Source: Thomasclavelia spiroformis
GTDB taxonomy: Bacteria > Bacillota_I > Bacilli_A > Erysipelotrichales > Coprobacillaceae
DNA length: 64,000 nt
Direction of reading: 5' to 3'
Assembly: GCA_016901755.1 (NCBI GenBank)
Contig: JACJKV010000003.1
Location: 59,528 to 123,527 of the forward strand
Part shown: positions 38,024 through 47,507 of the stretch, piece after piece
Layout of the letters: each line of letters starts with the position of its first letter
Position numbering within the stretch: the first letter of the stretch is position 1
The notes under the pieces: model-generated
Told to the model about the DNA's origin: nothing
Seen by the model: only the letters and a program-made list of their open reading frames with translations
Database searches by the model: none
Position numbers and translations under genes: made by a program

Positions 38024-38914
38024 ATGTTATTTAATAAGCTTAAAGAATATAAAGATTATACATATAATGAAAAAGCAGTTATTGATTATATTTTGGAAAA
38101 TCCCAATAAAGTTATTAATTTAAGTGTTGAAGAATTGGCAAAAGTTACATACTCATCAACAGCATGTATTGTCAGACTAGCAAAAAAACTAGGGATGAAA
38201 GGGTATTCAGATTTTAAAATCAAGCTAGCTCTAGAATTAAACTCAGCAATTATTAATGAAAAACGAATAGAAATCAATATGCCTATTGAACAGGGAATTA
38301 AAGAAGATGATATTCCTAAAAGATTCTATAAAATGTATTATCAGATTATTGATGATGTCTACAATTCCTTAGATATTGAACAGCTGAAAAGTGTTGCTGA
38401 ACTGTTATATCGTTCTGACAGTATTACTGCTTATGGAGTAGCTTTATCTTTACTGGCTGTAGAAGATTTTGTTGTAAAATGCCAAAAGCTGAGACTGCCA
38501 ATTTCTTGTAATAATCAGATTGGATTTGAAAATGTTCATCGTGCAAAAACAGCCAAAAATCCAATTGCTTTGATTGTCAGCAATAATGCCTCAAGTTCTA
38601 GAGTTAAAAATTGGGTATTTGAAAATATACATCTTAATATTCCAGTTATCCTCATAACATCGAATGAGAAATCACCTCTTATTAAACTGTGTAAACAGGT
38701 TGTGATTTTTAATCACGGAGAAAATGAAATTATGAAACAGGGTTCATTTGCCTCTAAAATTTCAATGACTTTTTTATTGGATAATATTTATATGCTTATT
38801 TTTATGAAAGAATACGAAAAAAATATTAATTACATTCATTATTTTGAAAATACGGTTGTCAAAGAACGTAATTACCGTAAACATAAACAATATGGTCATA
38901 AAGGTTCTGAATAA
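38024..38914 (+). CDS. MurR/RpiR-family regulator with SIS domain
   Basis: 296 aa. N-terminal HTH (NLSVEELAKVTYSSTACIVRLAKKLG, split over ~33-60). A SIS sugar-phosphate domain covers ~115-255 (YRSDSITAYGVALSLLA, IALIVSNNASSSRV). It probably senses a phosphorylated sugar and controls the beta-glucoside PTS operon upstream. In SIS regulators the usual serine-rich phosphate loop is G-x-S; here SITAYGVALS deviates. Confidence 0.88.
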   Translation: MLFNKLKEYKDYTYNEKAVIDYILENPNKVINLSVEELAKVTYSSTACIVRLAKKLGMKGYSDFKIKLALELNSAIINEKRIEINMPIEQGIKEDDIPKRFYKMYYQIIDDVYNSLDIEQLKSVAELLYRSDSITAYGVALSLLAVEDFVVKCQKLRLPISCNNQIGFENVHRAKTAKNPIALIVSNNASSSRVKNWVFENIHLNIPVILITSNEKSPLIKLCKQVVIFNHGENEIMKQGSFASKISMTFLLDNIYMLIFMKEYEKNINYIHYFENTVVKERNYRKHKQYGHKGSE

Positions 38915-38937
38915 AGATAAGATATACATAATTATTA

Positions 38938-38962
38938 AAAATCCCCTTTTATCAGGGGATTA
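38938..38962. terminator. Bidirectional terminator
   Basis: AATCCCC / GGGGATT stem with an 8-nt loop between convergent genes; A/T runs on both sides. Confidence 0.8.
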
Positions 38963-39640
38963 TATTTTATGTTTTCCTTGTAGTTTATTATGAATGGCTT
39001 CCATTTCATAATCTAGTTCTGTTATGCTTTCAGCACAATCAAATAAACGTTGTCTAATATCATCAGATACCTCATTTTTATTTTTGTAACGCAGATGGTG
39101 TTCCAGAGTTGCCCAGAAATCCATAGCAATAGTTCTGATCTGAATTTCAACAGTTACCATTTTCTTTTCTTCAGCCAGATATACAGGAACGGCAACTACC
39201 AGATGCAGACTGCGATAGCCATTTTCTTTAGGTTTTTTTATATAATCTTTAGTTTTAAGCAGTTGTATATCATCCTGTCTCAGTAACAGCTTTGATATAC
39301 GATAAATATCTTTGATATAGTTACATATGACTCTGATTCCCGCAATATCTTCGATATTACCATTGATTGATGCGACTGATACTGGCAAATTTCGACGTTT
39401 CATTTTCTCTACAACGCTTTTAGGAGATTTTAAACGCCATTCCATATGATGAATTGGATTATGGGCAAAACGATGATGAAATTCATCATCAAGAATCTCC
39501 AGTTTGGTTCTAACTTCTTTGATAGCTGCCAGATAAATCGGTTCAACATGAACATATTCATGATAGAAATCCAGATCTTCTTTCGCAAAGAAAAAATCAT
39601 CCATTTCACTTTGTATCTCTTTTTGCATTACGCGACTCAT
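38960..39640 (-). CDS. Small alarmone synthetase (RelQ/YjbM type)
   Basis: 226 aa, a (p)ppGpp synthetase domain without hydrolase or regulatory parts. Motifs: RLKSPKSVVEKMKRR, DIAGIRVICNYIKDIYRI, KPKENGYRSLHLVV and VEIQIRTIAMDFWATLEHHLRYK. It makes (p)ppGpp from ATP and GDP/GTP. The ATG at 39640 is 6 nt after AAGGTG. The strand is opposite to its neighbours. Confidence 0.93.
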   Translation of the reverse strand: MSRVMQKEIQSEMDDFFFAKEDLDFYHEYVHVEPIYLAAIKEVRTKLEILDDEFHHRFAHNPIHHMEWRLKSPKSVVEKMKRRNLPVSVASINGNIEDIAGIRVICNYIKDIYRISKLLLRQDDIQLLKTKDYIKKPKENGYRSLHLVVAVPVYLAEEKKMVTVEIQIRTIAMDFWATLEHHLRYKNKNEVSDDIRQRLFDCAESITELDYEMEAIHNKLQGKHKI

Positions 39641-39719
39641 AAAAAACACCTTTCTATTTTGATCTGTTAATGATTAATATTATTATAAATGGTCATAATG
39701 AACTTGGGGTGAACAAGAT

Positions 39720-40082
39720 ATGAAAAAAATATTAATTATACTGCTCATTATGATGAATTTAACTACTGCTAATGCCCAAAACAATATTCCTAAGTATCAG
39801 ATCACAGCGGCATCGAACAGTCAAAGCGATATCGATGCCATGTATGATACCAAAGATCAGCTGATCAGAGATTATAAAAAATGGGTCAAAGGCGTTGATG
39901 ATGTCTATCAGGTTTTAAAAGATCATGAAGATAGCTATAATGCCAAATATCAAAATGGAACGTATATCATTGTTTTAGGGAATGGTCAGGGACGAAAGAT
40001 CAGTGGTAAATTACAGGTCAGTTACTGTACCAGCAGTAAAGAAATAAAAAAGAAATCATTGTTTGCATCTCTGTTTTCTTAA
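39720..40082 (+). CDS. Small secreted or membrane-tethered protein, unknown
   Basis: 120 aa with a clear signal peptide (MKKILIILLIMMNLTTANAQ). The mature part (ITAASNSQSDIDAMYDTKDQLI, then YQNGTYIIVLGNGQGRKISG) faintly recalls SpoIIR-type proteins, but the match is too weak to name. TGGGGTGA lies before the ATG. Confidence 0.6.
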   Translation: MKKILIILLIMMNLTTANAQNNIPKYQITAASNSQSDIDAMYDTKDQLIRDYKKWVKGVDDVYQVLKDHEDSYNAKYQNGTYIIVLGNGQGRKISGKLQVSYCTSSKEIKKKSLFASLFS

Positions 40083-40142
40083 GTATTATGGACTAATAAA
40101 TATGTAATTGTTACATAGTATATATAGAAAGAGGTGGAATGA

Positions 40143-42092
40143 TTGTTAACAAAGTTTGATGAACAGGCCCAAAAAGCGATTGTTATTGCCGAAAGTCTGG
40201 CTTTTGATTTTGGTCATACTAATGTTGGCAGTGAACATCTGTTACTAGCATTACTTAAATTGCAGGAATCGAAACTGAAAAGCCTGCTGTTAAAATATTC
40301 AATCACTGATGAAACCATTGAACAGGACATTATCAGACTGTTTGGAAAAAATGAAGAACAACCTTTTTATTTAGAATACAGTGATATCTTCAAAAGAATA
40401 CTGGAACACAGTATAGAACTGGCGGCCAGTAAAAATTATCATCAGGTGACATTAAATCTGCTGATGATGAGTCTGCTTAAAGAAAAAGATAGTGTTGCTT
40501 TAGAACTGCTAAAAAAATATCAGGTTGATATAGGTGATATTCTATATATTTTAAATGAAAAGACTGCTTTTGAGACCCGTCTGGATCAGATCAGTTCATT
40601 AGTGAATCTTAATAAAAAAGTCAAAACCAGAAATTATCAGATCATTGGCCGCGAAAAAGAAATCGATCAAATCTGTACGATCTTAGCTAAAAAAGAAAAA
40701 AATAATGTTCTTATTATCGGTGAAGCAGGTGTAGGAAAATCTGCACTGGTAGAAAAACTGGCTATACTGATCAATGAAAAAAAAGCACCTTTTGCTTTAC
40801 AGAATAAAATTATTTATGAACTGTCATTATCTTCTTTAGTAGCGGGAACAAAATATCGTGGTGAATTTGAAGAAAAGTTTAAAAAAATCATTGATAAGAT
40901 CAAAGAAATCAATGATGTCATTATTTTTATTGATGAAATTCATAATCTGATTGGTGCAGGTGGTGCAGAAGGGGCTATCGATGCATCTAATATTCTCAAG
41001 CCATATCTGGCCAGAAAAGATATTACGATCATTGGGGCCACAACCCTGGATGAATACTATGAACATTTTGAACATGACCATGCCATGAACCGTCGTTTTT
41101 CAATCGTTACCTTAAAAGAAAATACCAAGGAAGAAACTTATCAGATCTTACTGGGAATCAAAAAGTATTATGAAGATTATCATCATATCACTGTCAGCAA
41201 AACCACATTAAAAGATCTGCTGATGCTGGTTGATGAATATATGAAAAACAGAACCTACCCGGATAAAGCCATTGATATTTTAGATCTGGCTTGTGTCAAA
41301 GCACAGTTTTATCAGGAAAAAGAACTGAAAAAAGAAAGAATCGAACATACGATAGAAAATTATCTTTCGATTCATATTAACAGTAAAATTGATTTTAATC
41401 AGCTGGAAAAAAAGCTCAATGAACATATCATTGGCCAGAAAAACGGTATTCATCAGCTTGTTGAACAGTTAAGACATCAGCTGTTTTCATCATTTCTGAT
41501 TAATGGTACAACTGGTATTGGAAAAAGTGAAACAGCGAAGCTGTTAGCACATTATCTGCATTTTCACTTTATCAGACTCGATATGACCCAGTTTAAAGAT
41601 GCCAGTGCCATGACCAAGATCATTGGTTCACCACCGGGCTATATTGGCTATAATCAGCCCAGTTTACTTTTAACTCAGCTGCAAAGCTATCCTCATAGCG
41701 TACTGTTACTGGATGAAATTGATAAGGCCCACAAAGATATACTCAATCTATTTTTACAGGTATTAGATGAAGGTTATCTTGAAGACAGTAAAAAACGAAA
41801 AATATATTTTAACAATGTCATTATTATCATGACCTGTCATGTAAAAACCAGTAAGTATTTAGGTTTTAAAAAAGTTGCACATAAAGACCGCGGTCATTTA
41901 GGTGAAGAATTTATCAATCGTATTGATTCAGTCATTGATTATAAAACTTTAAATAAAGAAGATCTTAAACAGATTCTGCTGAAACATCAGATTGCTTATC
42001 CAGAAATTGATAAACTGCTTAAAGATTATCCGGCACAGATGGGAGCGCGTCAGATCATCAGAAAGCTTGATCAGTTAGAAAAGGTCAAATAA
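40143..42092 (+). CDS. Compact ClpC-like AAA+ unfoldase without M-domain
   Basis: 649 aa from a TTG start 5 nt after AGGTGG. Two Clp-N repeats (~1-140). AAA1 has GEAGVGKSALVEKLA, pore AGTKYRGEFEEKF and IIFIDEIHNLIGAGGAEGA. AAA2 has NGTTGIGKSETAKLLA, PPGYIGYNQPS and LLLDEIDKAHKD. Between them the coiled M-domain of ClpB/ClpC is missing, and so is a UVR motif, which explains the ~160-aa deficit against ClpC. KYLGF in AAA2 corresponds to the VGF loop of ClpC that docks ClpP, so a proteolytic role is possible. Confidence 0.9.
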   Translation: MLTKFDEQAQKAIVIAESLAFDFGHTNVGSEHLLLALLKLQESKLKSLLLKYSITDETIEQDIIRLFGKNEEQPFYLEYSDIFKRILEHSIELAASKNYHQVTLNLLMMSLLKEKDSVALELLKKYQVDIGDILYILNEKTAFETRLDQISSLVNLNKKVKTRNYQIIGREKEIDQICTILAKKEKNNVLIIGEAGVGKSALVEKLAILINEKKAPFALQNKIIYELSLSSLVAGTKYRGEFEEKFKKIIDKIKEINDVIIFIDEIHNLIGAGGAEGAIDASNILKPYLARKDITIIGATTLDEYYEHFEHDHAMNRRFSIVTLKENTKEETYQILLGIKKYYEDYHHITVSKTTLKDLLMLVDEYMKNRTYPDKAIDILDLACVKAQFYQEKELKKERIEHTIENYLSIHINSKIDFNQLEKKLNEHIIGQKNGIHQLVEQLRHQLFSSFLINGTTGIGKSETAKLLAHYLHFHFIRLDMTQFKDASAMTKIIGSPPGYIGYNQPSLLLTQLQSYPHSVLLLDEIDKAHKDILNLFLQVLDEGYLEDSKKRKIYFNNVIIIMTCHVKTSKYLGFKKVAHKDRGHLGEEFINRIDSVIDYKTLNKEDLKQILLKHQIAYPEIDKLLKDYPAQMGARQIIRKLDQLEKVK

Positions 42093-42117
42093 AAATGAAC
42101 CCGTCAAGGGTTCATTT
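42093..42117. terminator. Bidirectional terminator
   Basis: AAATGAACCC / GGGTTCATTT, 5-nt loop, between convergent genes. Confidence 0.85.
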
Positions 42118-43035
42118 CTATTTCCACAGATTTTCAGGATAAATTCCCTGTTCGATAAGCTGTTGCATAGCTTTTACAACAATTTCTTTATCTTCTGGAT
42201 AAGTGACACCAAACCAGCAGTCTGTTGTCTGTAAGACTTTTACAGTAGCACGATTAGATTGAATCAGCTGGTCAACGATAATTGGTAACAGATATTCTTT
42301 AGTAATTGGATTATCCGTATCATCTAACAGGAATTCTTTAAAACCGTTTTCCAGATAATCAATAAAGTTTGGATAACCAGCCCACATATTCATTGATACA
42401 CGGTTATCAAAATCAATGATATCGCGACTTTCTCTGGTATCACATACCAGATTGCCATTTTTATCAACAATGATACCTTTTGTTTCAATAACTTTTGTTA
42501 AATAACCATCTTCATTTTCAATACAGATTCCTCTAGTTACAGTACCATTATCACTAAGTGTATTTTTCAAAATAAAACCAGCCATAGCCATAGTAAATTC
42601 ACTTTGTGATGTATCAGCACTGATTAAAAAATCATGCAGTTTTTTAAACGCCAGTTTTCCATAGTAGTCATCAGCATTAATAATCGCAAAAGGTTCTTTA
42701 ACGATTCCTTTGCAGGCTAATATAGCCTGTCCAGTTCCCCATGGTTTATGTCTGTCAGCAGGAACTGTGCAGCCATCAGGTACATCTTTTAATTCCTGAA
42801 AAACATATTCAACTTCCACATGTTTTTCAATTCTATTACCAATAACTTCTCTGAATTCTTCTTCAATATCTTTTCTAATAATAAAGACAACTTTATTAAA
42901 TCCAGCTTCAAGGGCATCATAAATAGAGTAATCCATCAGGATTTCATCATGAGGTCCAATTTTTGCCAGCTGTTTAATTCCTTTACCATAGCGTGAACCA
43001 ATTCCAGCTGCCATGATGATCAGTGTTGTTTTCAT
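42118..43035 (-). CDS. NTP-transferase family nucleotidyltransferase
   Basis: 305 aa. N-terminal nucleotide site IMAAGIGSRYGKGIKQ with the GxGxR signature, and INADDYYGKLAFKKL for the metal Asp. Close in type to UTP/CTP-dependent sugar-phosphate or choline-phosphate nucleotidyltransferases, but the substrate cannot be inferred; no glycan genes lie nearby. Confidence 0.85.
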   Translation of the reverse strand: MKTTLIIMAAGIGSRYGKGIKQLAKIGPHDEILMDYSIYDALEAGFNKVVFIIRKDIEEEFREVIGNRIEKHVEVEYVFQELKDVPDGCTVPADRHKPWGTGQAILACKGIVKEPFAIINADDYYGKLAFKKLHDFLISADTSQSEFTMAMAGFILKNTLSDNGTVTRGICIENEDGYLTKVIETKGIIVDKNGNLVCDTRESRDIIDFDNRVSMNMWAGYPNFIDYLENGFKEFLLDDTDNPITKEYLLPIIVDQLIQSNRATVKVLQTTDCWFGVTYPEDKEIVVKAMQQLIEQGIYPENLWK

Positions 43036-43146
43036 ATTTTTGTTCTCCTTTACACCATTTCATTATAACATAACTAAAAAAAATGACCACATTTTCAACA
43101 ATTTTAACATACAAGTATGCTAAAATAAACAAAAGAGGTGACGAAA

Positions 43147-43785
43147 ATGAAATACAGTTTAATTTTATTGTGTGCGGGAAGTGGGAAAAGAACAGGTCTA
43201 CACTACAACAAGATTTTTTATAAAATAAATGGACAAACGGTCTATGAAATGAATATTTCTCATTTTATCGATGATCAAAGATGTCAGCAGATCATCGTTG
43301 TTACTAAAAAAGAAGAAATCGATGATCTCAAAGCATTATTATCCAATGAAAAAATAGAATATGTTTTTGGTGGCAAAGAACGCCAGGATAGTGTTTATGA
43401 AGGCTTACAGCATGTCAGGGAAAAATATGTTTTTATTCATGATGGGGCCAGACCCTATGTTTCCAAACAGTCTATTGATGATCTGGTGATGTGTCTTCAA
43501 AACTATCATGCCGGTTTACTGATGGTGCCTTGTAAAGATACGATCAAAGAAGTCACGGATGGTTTTGTTGTAAAGACTTTAAAACGAGAAAGTCTGATGC
43601 AGGCGCAAACGCCTCAGGTTTTTTACACCGATTTAATTAAAAAGGCTTACCAGCAGGCTAAAGATGAAGGTTTTATGGCGACTGATGACAGTCAGCTGTT
43701 TGAAAAATATATAGATGAACCAATTAAAGCTGTGACGGGTGATTACAGTAATATTAAAATTACGACGCAGGAGGATTTGGCATGA
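43147..43785 (+). CDS. ispD: IspD/TarI-type cytidylyltransferase
   Basis: 212 aa. CTP site LLCAGSGKRTGLHYNK, FGGKERQDSVYEGL, HDGARPYVSKQSIDDL, and TDDSQLFEKY. Best read as 2-C-methyl-D-erythritol 4-phosphate cytidylyltransferase of the MEP pathway; the related ribitol-5-phosphate enzyme TarI is hard to exclude without TarJ nearby. The ATG at 43147 is 6 nt after AGAGGTG. It overlaps the next gene by 4 nt (ATGA). Confidence 0.85.
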   Translation: MKYSLILLCAGSGKRTGLHYNKIFYKINGQTVYEMNISHFIDDQRCQQIIVVTKKEEIDDLKALLSNEKIEYVFGGKERQDSVYEGLQHVREKYVFIHDGARPYVSKQSIDDLVMCLQNYHAGLLMVPCKDTIKEVTDGFVVKTLKRESLMQAQTPQVFYTDLIKKAYQQAKDEGFMATDDSQLFEKYIDEPIKAVTGDYSNIKITTQEDLA

Positions 43786-45161
43786 AAGGAAGGCATGCCA
43801 GAAAAGAAAAAATATACTGGAAACCGGCGATTGCTACATTACTGGTTATTTCCCTGATTTTGTTTCTTTTTTTTCATTTTCATGATGATAAAGATCAGGA
43901 TGACTATCTCAGTTATTCTTCCATTACTGGACAAATAGCTGCCGTTGGTGATGAAACGATTCGCCTGCGTTTAAATGATGGAACAGAATATCTGTTTTCG
44001 ATTGCAGGAGTCATTGATTCCAATCATGGATTGCTGGCCGGTAATCAGATTACGATTTATTATGATGGCATACCTGATGACAGTAAAGATGATATTCAAA
44101 GTGTAAAAGTAAAAAAATATATTGTTGAAGAAAACAGTATTGCAAATAATGACAATAATCATATTAATAAAGAAATCGCAACGCTATTACAGAATATGTC
44201 ATTGGAAGAAAAAATTGCTCAGATGTTTCTGGTAAGATGTCCAGAAACTAATCAAAGTGAATTTGTTCGCAGTTTTCAGCCAGGCGGTTATTTGCTGTTT
44301 GCTGATGATTTTGAAAACAAGAGTCAGGAAGAAGTGACTGCAGAAATTAATTCATATCAAAGTGATGCTGATATAGCAATGTTTATGGCGGTTGATGAAG
44401 AAGGCGGGACTGTTGTTAGAGTCAGTCAGTTTTTTAGAGATGAAAGATTTCAGTCACCGCAGCTTATTTACAGTCAGGGTGGATATCAGGCAATTTTAAA
44501 AGATACTAAGGAAAAAGATGATTTTTTAAAACAGTTTGGTATTAATTTAAATATGGCACCGGTTTGTGATGTATCTTTAGATTCTCAGGATTTTATGTAT
44601 GCTCGTTCATTCGGTAAAGATGCTGAGGCTACGGGAAAATATGTCGAAACTGTCATAAAACAGATGAATAAAGATCAAATGGGTTCGTGTTTAAAACATT
44701 TTCCCGGATATGGCAACAATAAAGACAGTCATAATCAGCCAGTCTATGATAACCGCGAAATAGAAACAATAAAATCAAATGACTGGATTCCTTTTCAACA
44801 GGGAATAGAAAATAACGCTAATATGATCATGGTCTGTCATAATATTATTACCAGTGCTGATCACAATTTACCAGCTTCACTTTCATTAACGGTTCATGAA
44901 ATGTTAAGAAATGATTTATCTTATGATGGAATCATTATTACCGATGATTTAGCGATGGAAAGTGTCAGTGTTTTAGACAGTGATGAAAATAATGCTGTAA
45001 AAGCGATTCAGGCAGGAAACGACATGATTATCAGTAGTGATGCCAATAATCAGTATCAGGCTATTTATCATGCTGTAAAGAATGGTGAAATCAGTGAAAA
45101 TCAGATTGATTTATCCGTTTTAAGAATTTTAGCCTATAAACAGAGCCTGGAAATAATTTAA
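43782..45161 (+). CDS. Membrane-anchored GH3 beta-N-acetylhexosaminidase (NagZ-like)
   Basis: 459 aa. A basic N-terminus and one membrane helix (~18-32), then a ~90-residue small beta domain, then a GH3 N-domain. Family features: MSLEEKIAQMFLVR, VDEEGGTVVRV, LKHFPGYGNNKDSH (the His-loop general acid region) and IITDDLAMES (nucleophile Asp). It cleaves beta-GlcNAc, probably from peptidoglycan fragments outside the cell. Coupled to ispD by a 4-nt overlap. Confidence 0.9.
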   Translation: MKGRHARKEKIYWKPAIATLLVISLILFLFFHFHDDKDQDDYLSYSSITGQIAAVGDETIRLRLNDGTEYLFSIAGVIDSNHGLLAGNQITIYYDGIPDDSKDDIQSVKVKKYIVEENSIANNDNNHINKEIATLLQNMSLEEKIAQMFLVRCPETNQSEFVRSFQPGGYLLFADDFENKSQEEVTAEINSYQSDADIAMFMAVDEEGGTVVRVSQFFRDERFQSPQLIYSQGGYQAILKDTKEKDDFLKQFGINLNMAPVCDVSLDSQDFMYARSFGKDAEATGKYVETVIKQMNKDQMGSCLKHFPGYGNNKDSHNQPVYDNREIETIKSNDWIPFQQGIENNANMIMVCHNIITSADHNLPASLSLTVHEMLRNDLSYDGIIITDDLAMESVSVLDSDENNAVKAIQAGNDMIISSDANNQYQAIYHAVKNGEISENQIDLSVLRILAYKQSLEII

Positions 45162-45195
45162 GTAGATACCGAGCGTATTTTTCGTGTTTTTAATA

Positions 45196-45224
45196 TTGTT
45201 TTTTTGTTTGAGGAATGGTATAAT
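45196..45224 (+). promoter_or_regulatory. rpsF-ssb-rpsR promoter
   Basis: TTGTTT (45196-45201), 17-nt spacer, TATAAT (45219-45224). The ~65-nt leader folds into two small hairpins (GTAAA/TTTAC and GCTTAT/ATAAGC), but I could not match it to the known S6:S18 leader. Confidence 0.72.
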
Positions 45225-45295
45225 GTTCGAGCATGTAAAGTTATTTACAGCCTGCTTATGAAAAATAAGCCAATAGACCATAGGAGGTAAAAAGA

Positions 45296-45577
45296 ATGAA
45301 TAAATATGAAATTATGTTTATTGTAAAACCTGATGTTGAAGAAGAAGCTAGAAATACTTTAATTGAAAACTTCAAATCAATCTTAACTGCTAATGGTGGT
45401 TCAGTTGATAATGTCAACGAATGGGGATTACGTGATTTCGCTTATGAAATCAAAGATTACACTAAAGGATATTATGTTATCTTTGATGTAACATGTGCAC
45501 CAAATGAAATCGCTGAATTCGAACGTTTATCAAGAATCAACGCATCAGTATTACGTCATTTAACTATTCGTAAATAA
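45296..45577 (+). CDS. rpsF: 30S ribosomal protein S6
   Basis: 93 aa, MNKYEIMFIVKPDVEEEAR at the start and RHLTIRK at the end, typical S6. AGGAGG lies 8 nt before the ATG. First gene of the classic rpsF-ssb-rpsR operon. Confidence 0.98.
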   Translation: MNKYEIMFIVKPDVEEEARNTLIENFKSILTANGGSVDNVNEWGLRDFAYEIKDYTKGYYVIFDVTCAPNEIAEFERLSRINASVLRHLTIRK

Positions 45578-45594
45578 TAGGAGGCGTATATCAT

Positions 45595-46068
45595 ATGATG
45601 AATCGAGTTGTTATGGTTGGAAGAATGACTCGTGATCCAGAGTTAAGAAGAACTGGAAGCGGGGCTGCAGTAACCAGTTTCACATTAGCATTAAATAGAA
45701 ACTACAGTTCTGCAGATGGACAGCAGACAGATTTTATTCCTTGTGTTGTATGGAATAAAGTTGCTGAAAATGTTGCTCGATATTGTTCAAAAGGATCATT
45801 GGTTGGTGTTGATGGCAAACTTCGTTCAAGAACTTATGATAACGCTCAGGGACAGCATGTCTTTGTTGTCGAAGTACAGTGTGATTCAGTACAGTTCTTA
45901 GAAACCAAAGCACAAAGAGAAAGAAACGCAAGTATGCAAAACCAGGATTATACAGCACCAAATCCACAGATCAGTAATTTCCAGGATATGCAGACAGTTG
46001 AATTGGAAAAAGAATTTGATAATTCTGAAAATTCATTTAATATCATGGAAGACGATATTCAATTTTAA
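45595..46068 (+). CDS. ssb: Single-stranded DNA-binding protein
   Basis: 157 aa. OB-fold (NRVVMVGRMTRDPELRRTGSG, FTLALNR, FIPCVVWNKVAENVARYCSKG) then a linker and the acidic tip EDDIQF that recruits partner proteins; the usual last residues are DDDIPF, so Pro is Gln here. Two tandem ATGs at 45595/45598. Confidence 0.97.
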   Translation: MMNRVVMVGRMTRDPELRRTGSGAAVTSFTLALNRNYSSADGQQTDFIPCVVWNKVAENVARYCSKGSLVGVDGKLRSRTYDNAQGQHVFVVEVQCDSVQFLETKAQRERNASMQNQDYTAPNPQISNFQDMQTVELEKEFDNSENSFNIMEDDIQF

Positions 46069-46086
46069 GAAAAGGAGTATATAAAG

Positions 46087-46317
46087 ATGGCTTTTAGAAA
46101 ACAAAGAATGGGTAGAAGAAAAGTTTGTTACTTTACAAAAAATAAAATCACTTACATCGATTACAAAGATGTTGATTTATTAAAAAGATTTGTTTCAGCT
46201 AACGGAAAAATCATTCCAAGACGTGTAACTGGAACTTCTGCTAAATATCAAAGACAATTAGCAGTAGCAATCAAACGTGCTAGACAAATGGCATTATTAC
46301 CATACGTTGGTGATTAA
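46087..46317 (+). CDS. rpsR: 30S ribosomal protein S18
   Basis: 76 aa, with [21 protein letters not shown] and [22 protein letters not shown], typical S18. AAGGAG precedes the ATG. It marks the last core gene before the accessory island. Confidence 0.98.
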   Translation: MAFRKQRMGRRKVCYFTKNKITYIDYKDVDLLKRFVSANGKIIPRRVTGTSAKYQRQLAVAIKRARQMALLPYVGD

Positions 46318-46325
46318 TTGATACT

Positions 46326-46354
46326 AAAAACCCTTGATAAAATCAGGGGTTTTT
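46326..46354 (+). terminator. Terminator after rpsR
   Basis: AAAAACCCTTGAT / ATCAGGGGTTTTT stem with a T5 tail. It also overlaps the 3' end of the convergent integrase fragment. Confidence 0.88.
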
Positions 46355-46642
46355 CTTTTCTTGAGGTATCGTTGACATCATTTTGACATCACTTATTAAA
46401 TTATCTAATTTTTGAACTAATTCATTATTCTTTGTTGGATACAAATGACTATAAATTTTCATAACTGTTTCTACATTATCACCAAGCCTATCTGCAACAA
46501 GTAAAGGACTATATCCCATATTAATTAATAATGAGGCATGACAGTGTCTAAAGCTATGAACTGTAATTTCAGGAAGATTTGCTTTCTTTTGAGCTTTTTT
46601 TAATCTATCTCTTAATTTTACATAATGGTGCATAAATGTATT
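46343..46642 (-). pseudogene. Tyrosine integrase, C-terminal fragment
   Basis: About 100 residues of a tyrosine recombinase catalytic domain: VHSFRHCHASLLINMGY (H-x-x-R), GDNVETVMKIYSHL (the box II Tyr). The N-terminal DNA-binding part and first catalytic Arg are missing because the IS21 left end at 46643 interrupts the frame. No matching N-terminal piece appears on the other side of the IS, so a deletion probably occurred with or after the insertion. It is the mark of an integrative element next to rpsR. Confidence 0.85.
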
Positions 46643-46742
46643 TGTCAATCTAAAAGTGAGCCAAAAATCAATTTAAAATTGATCCACCTTGCCAGTTAAA
46701 AAGATATATGATCAAATGTGTTATCTGACCATATATCATTTT

Positions 46743-47507
46743 TTATTTGCAGCTGGATTTATGTTTTTCGTTCCATTCTTTCGTTGCCATGATCCTGTAA
46801 CTGTCACCCGTCATATTGATAAGATGCGACTTGTATGCCATCCTGTCTATCATTGCACCTGCCAGTACTGAATCATTGAATATCTCATTCCAGCGGTCAA
46901 ATGTCAGATTAGATGTGATAATGGTCGCTTTTTTTTCGTTTCTTGACGAAAGAAGGTTGAAAAGTATTTCTCCTCTTTCCTTGTCGAAGGAGCAGTAACC
47001 AAGCTCGTCCAGTATGACAAGATCATATTTTTCAAACCTTTTTTTGTATCTGCTGATCTGATTGAGGTTCATGGCTTCCTTCAGCTCAATCAGCAGATTT
47101 GACACATTGACAAACAGTACGCTTCGGTTCATCAGACATGCCTTCATTCCCAGGGCTACTGCCAGTGCTGTTTTTCCTGTTCCGGGATTTCCTATCAGGA
47201 TGATATTTTCATCATTGTCCACAAATTCCAGTGTTTCCAGTTCTCTGATCTTCTGTCTTGTTTCTACTGGCAGATGTTCTCTTTTGTAGTCATCCAGGAC
47301 CATCTGATACGGAAATCTGGCAGCTCTGATCTTTGTTTTGACTGCATTCTGTTTTCTCATTTCAATTTCATTTTTCAGAAGCGCATCAAGAAACTGTTCA
47401 TGATCCCAGTCGTTGAGATGTGCTTCCCTTATGCATTCTTTGTAGTTGTTTTTGATAAACGGCAGTTTAAGCGTGACTGCACTTTCTCTAATTGACAATA
47501 TCCTCAC
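46743..47507 (-). CDS. istB: IS21 helper ATPase IstB
   Basis: 254 aa, DnaC/DnaA-like AAA+ ATPase: Walker A GNPGTGKTALAVALG, Walker B DLVILDELGYCSFDKE, and the sensor I segment ATIITSNLTF. It assembles on target DNA and activates IstA. It starts inside the 3' end of istA (20-nt overlap), the normal IS21 arrangement. Confidence 0.95.
   Translation of the reverse strand: MRILSIRESAVTLKLPFIKNNYKECIREAHLNDWDHEQFLDALLKNEIEMRKQNAVKTKIRAARFPYQMVLDDYKREHLPVETRQKIRELETLEFVDNDENIILIGNPGTGKTALAVALGMKACLMNRSVLFVNVSNLLIELKEAMNLNQISRYKKRFEKYDLVILDELGYCSFDKERGEILFNLLSSRNEKKATIITSNLTFDRWNEIFNDSVLAGAMIDRMAYKSHLINMTGDSYRIMATKEWNEKHKSSCK

Noticed and set aside
45225..45295. S6:S18 ribosomal protein leader
   Set aside because: Two small hairpins exist, but the conserved CCG-containing bulge of the known motif is not evident, so it is not called.
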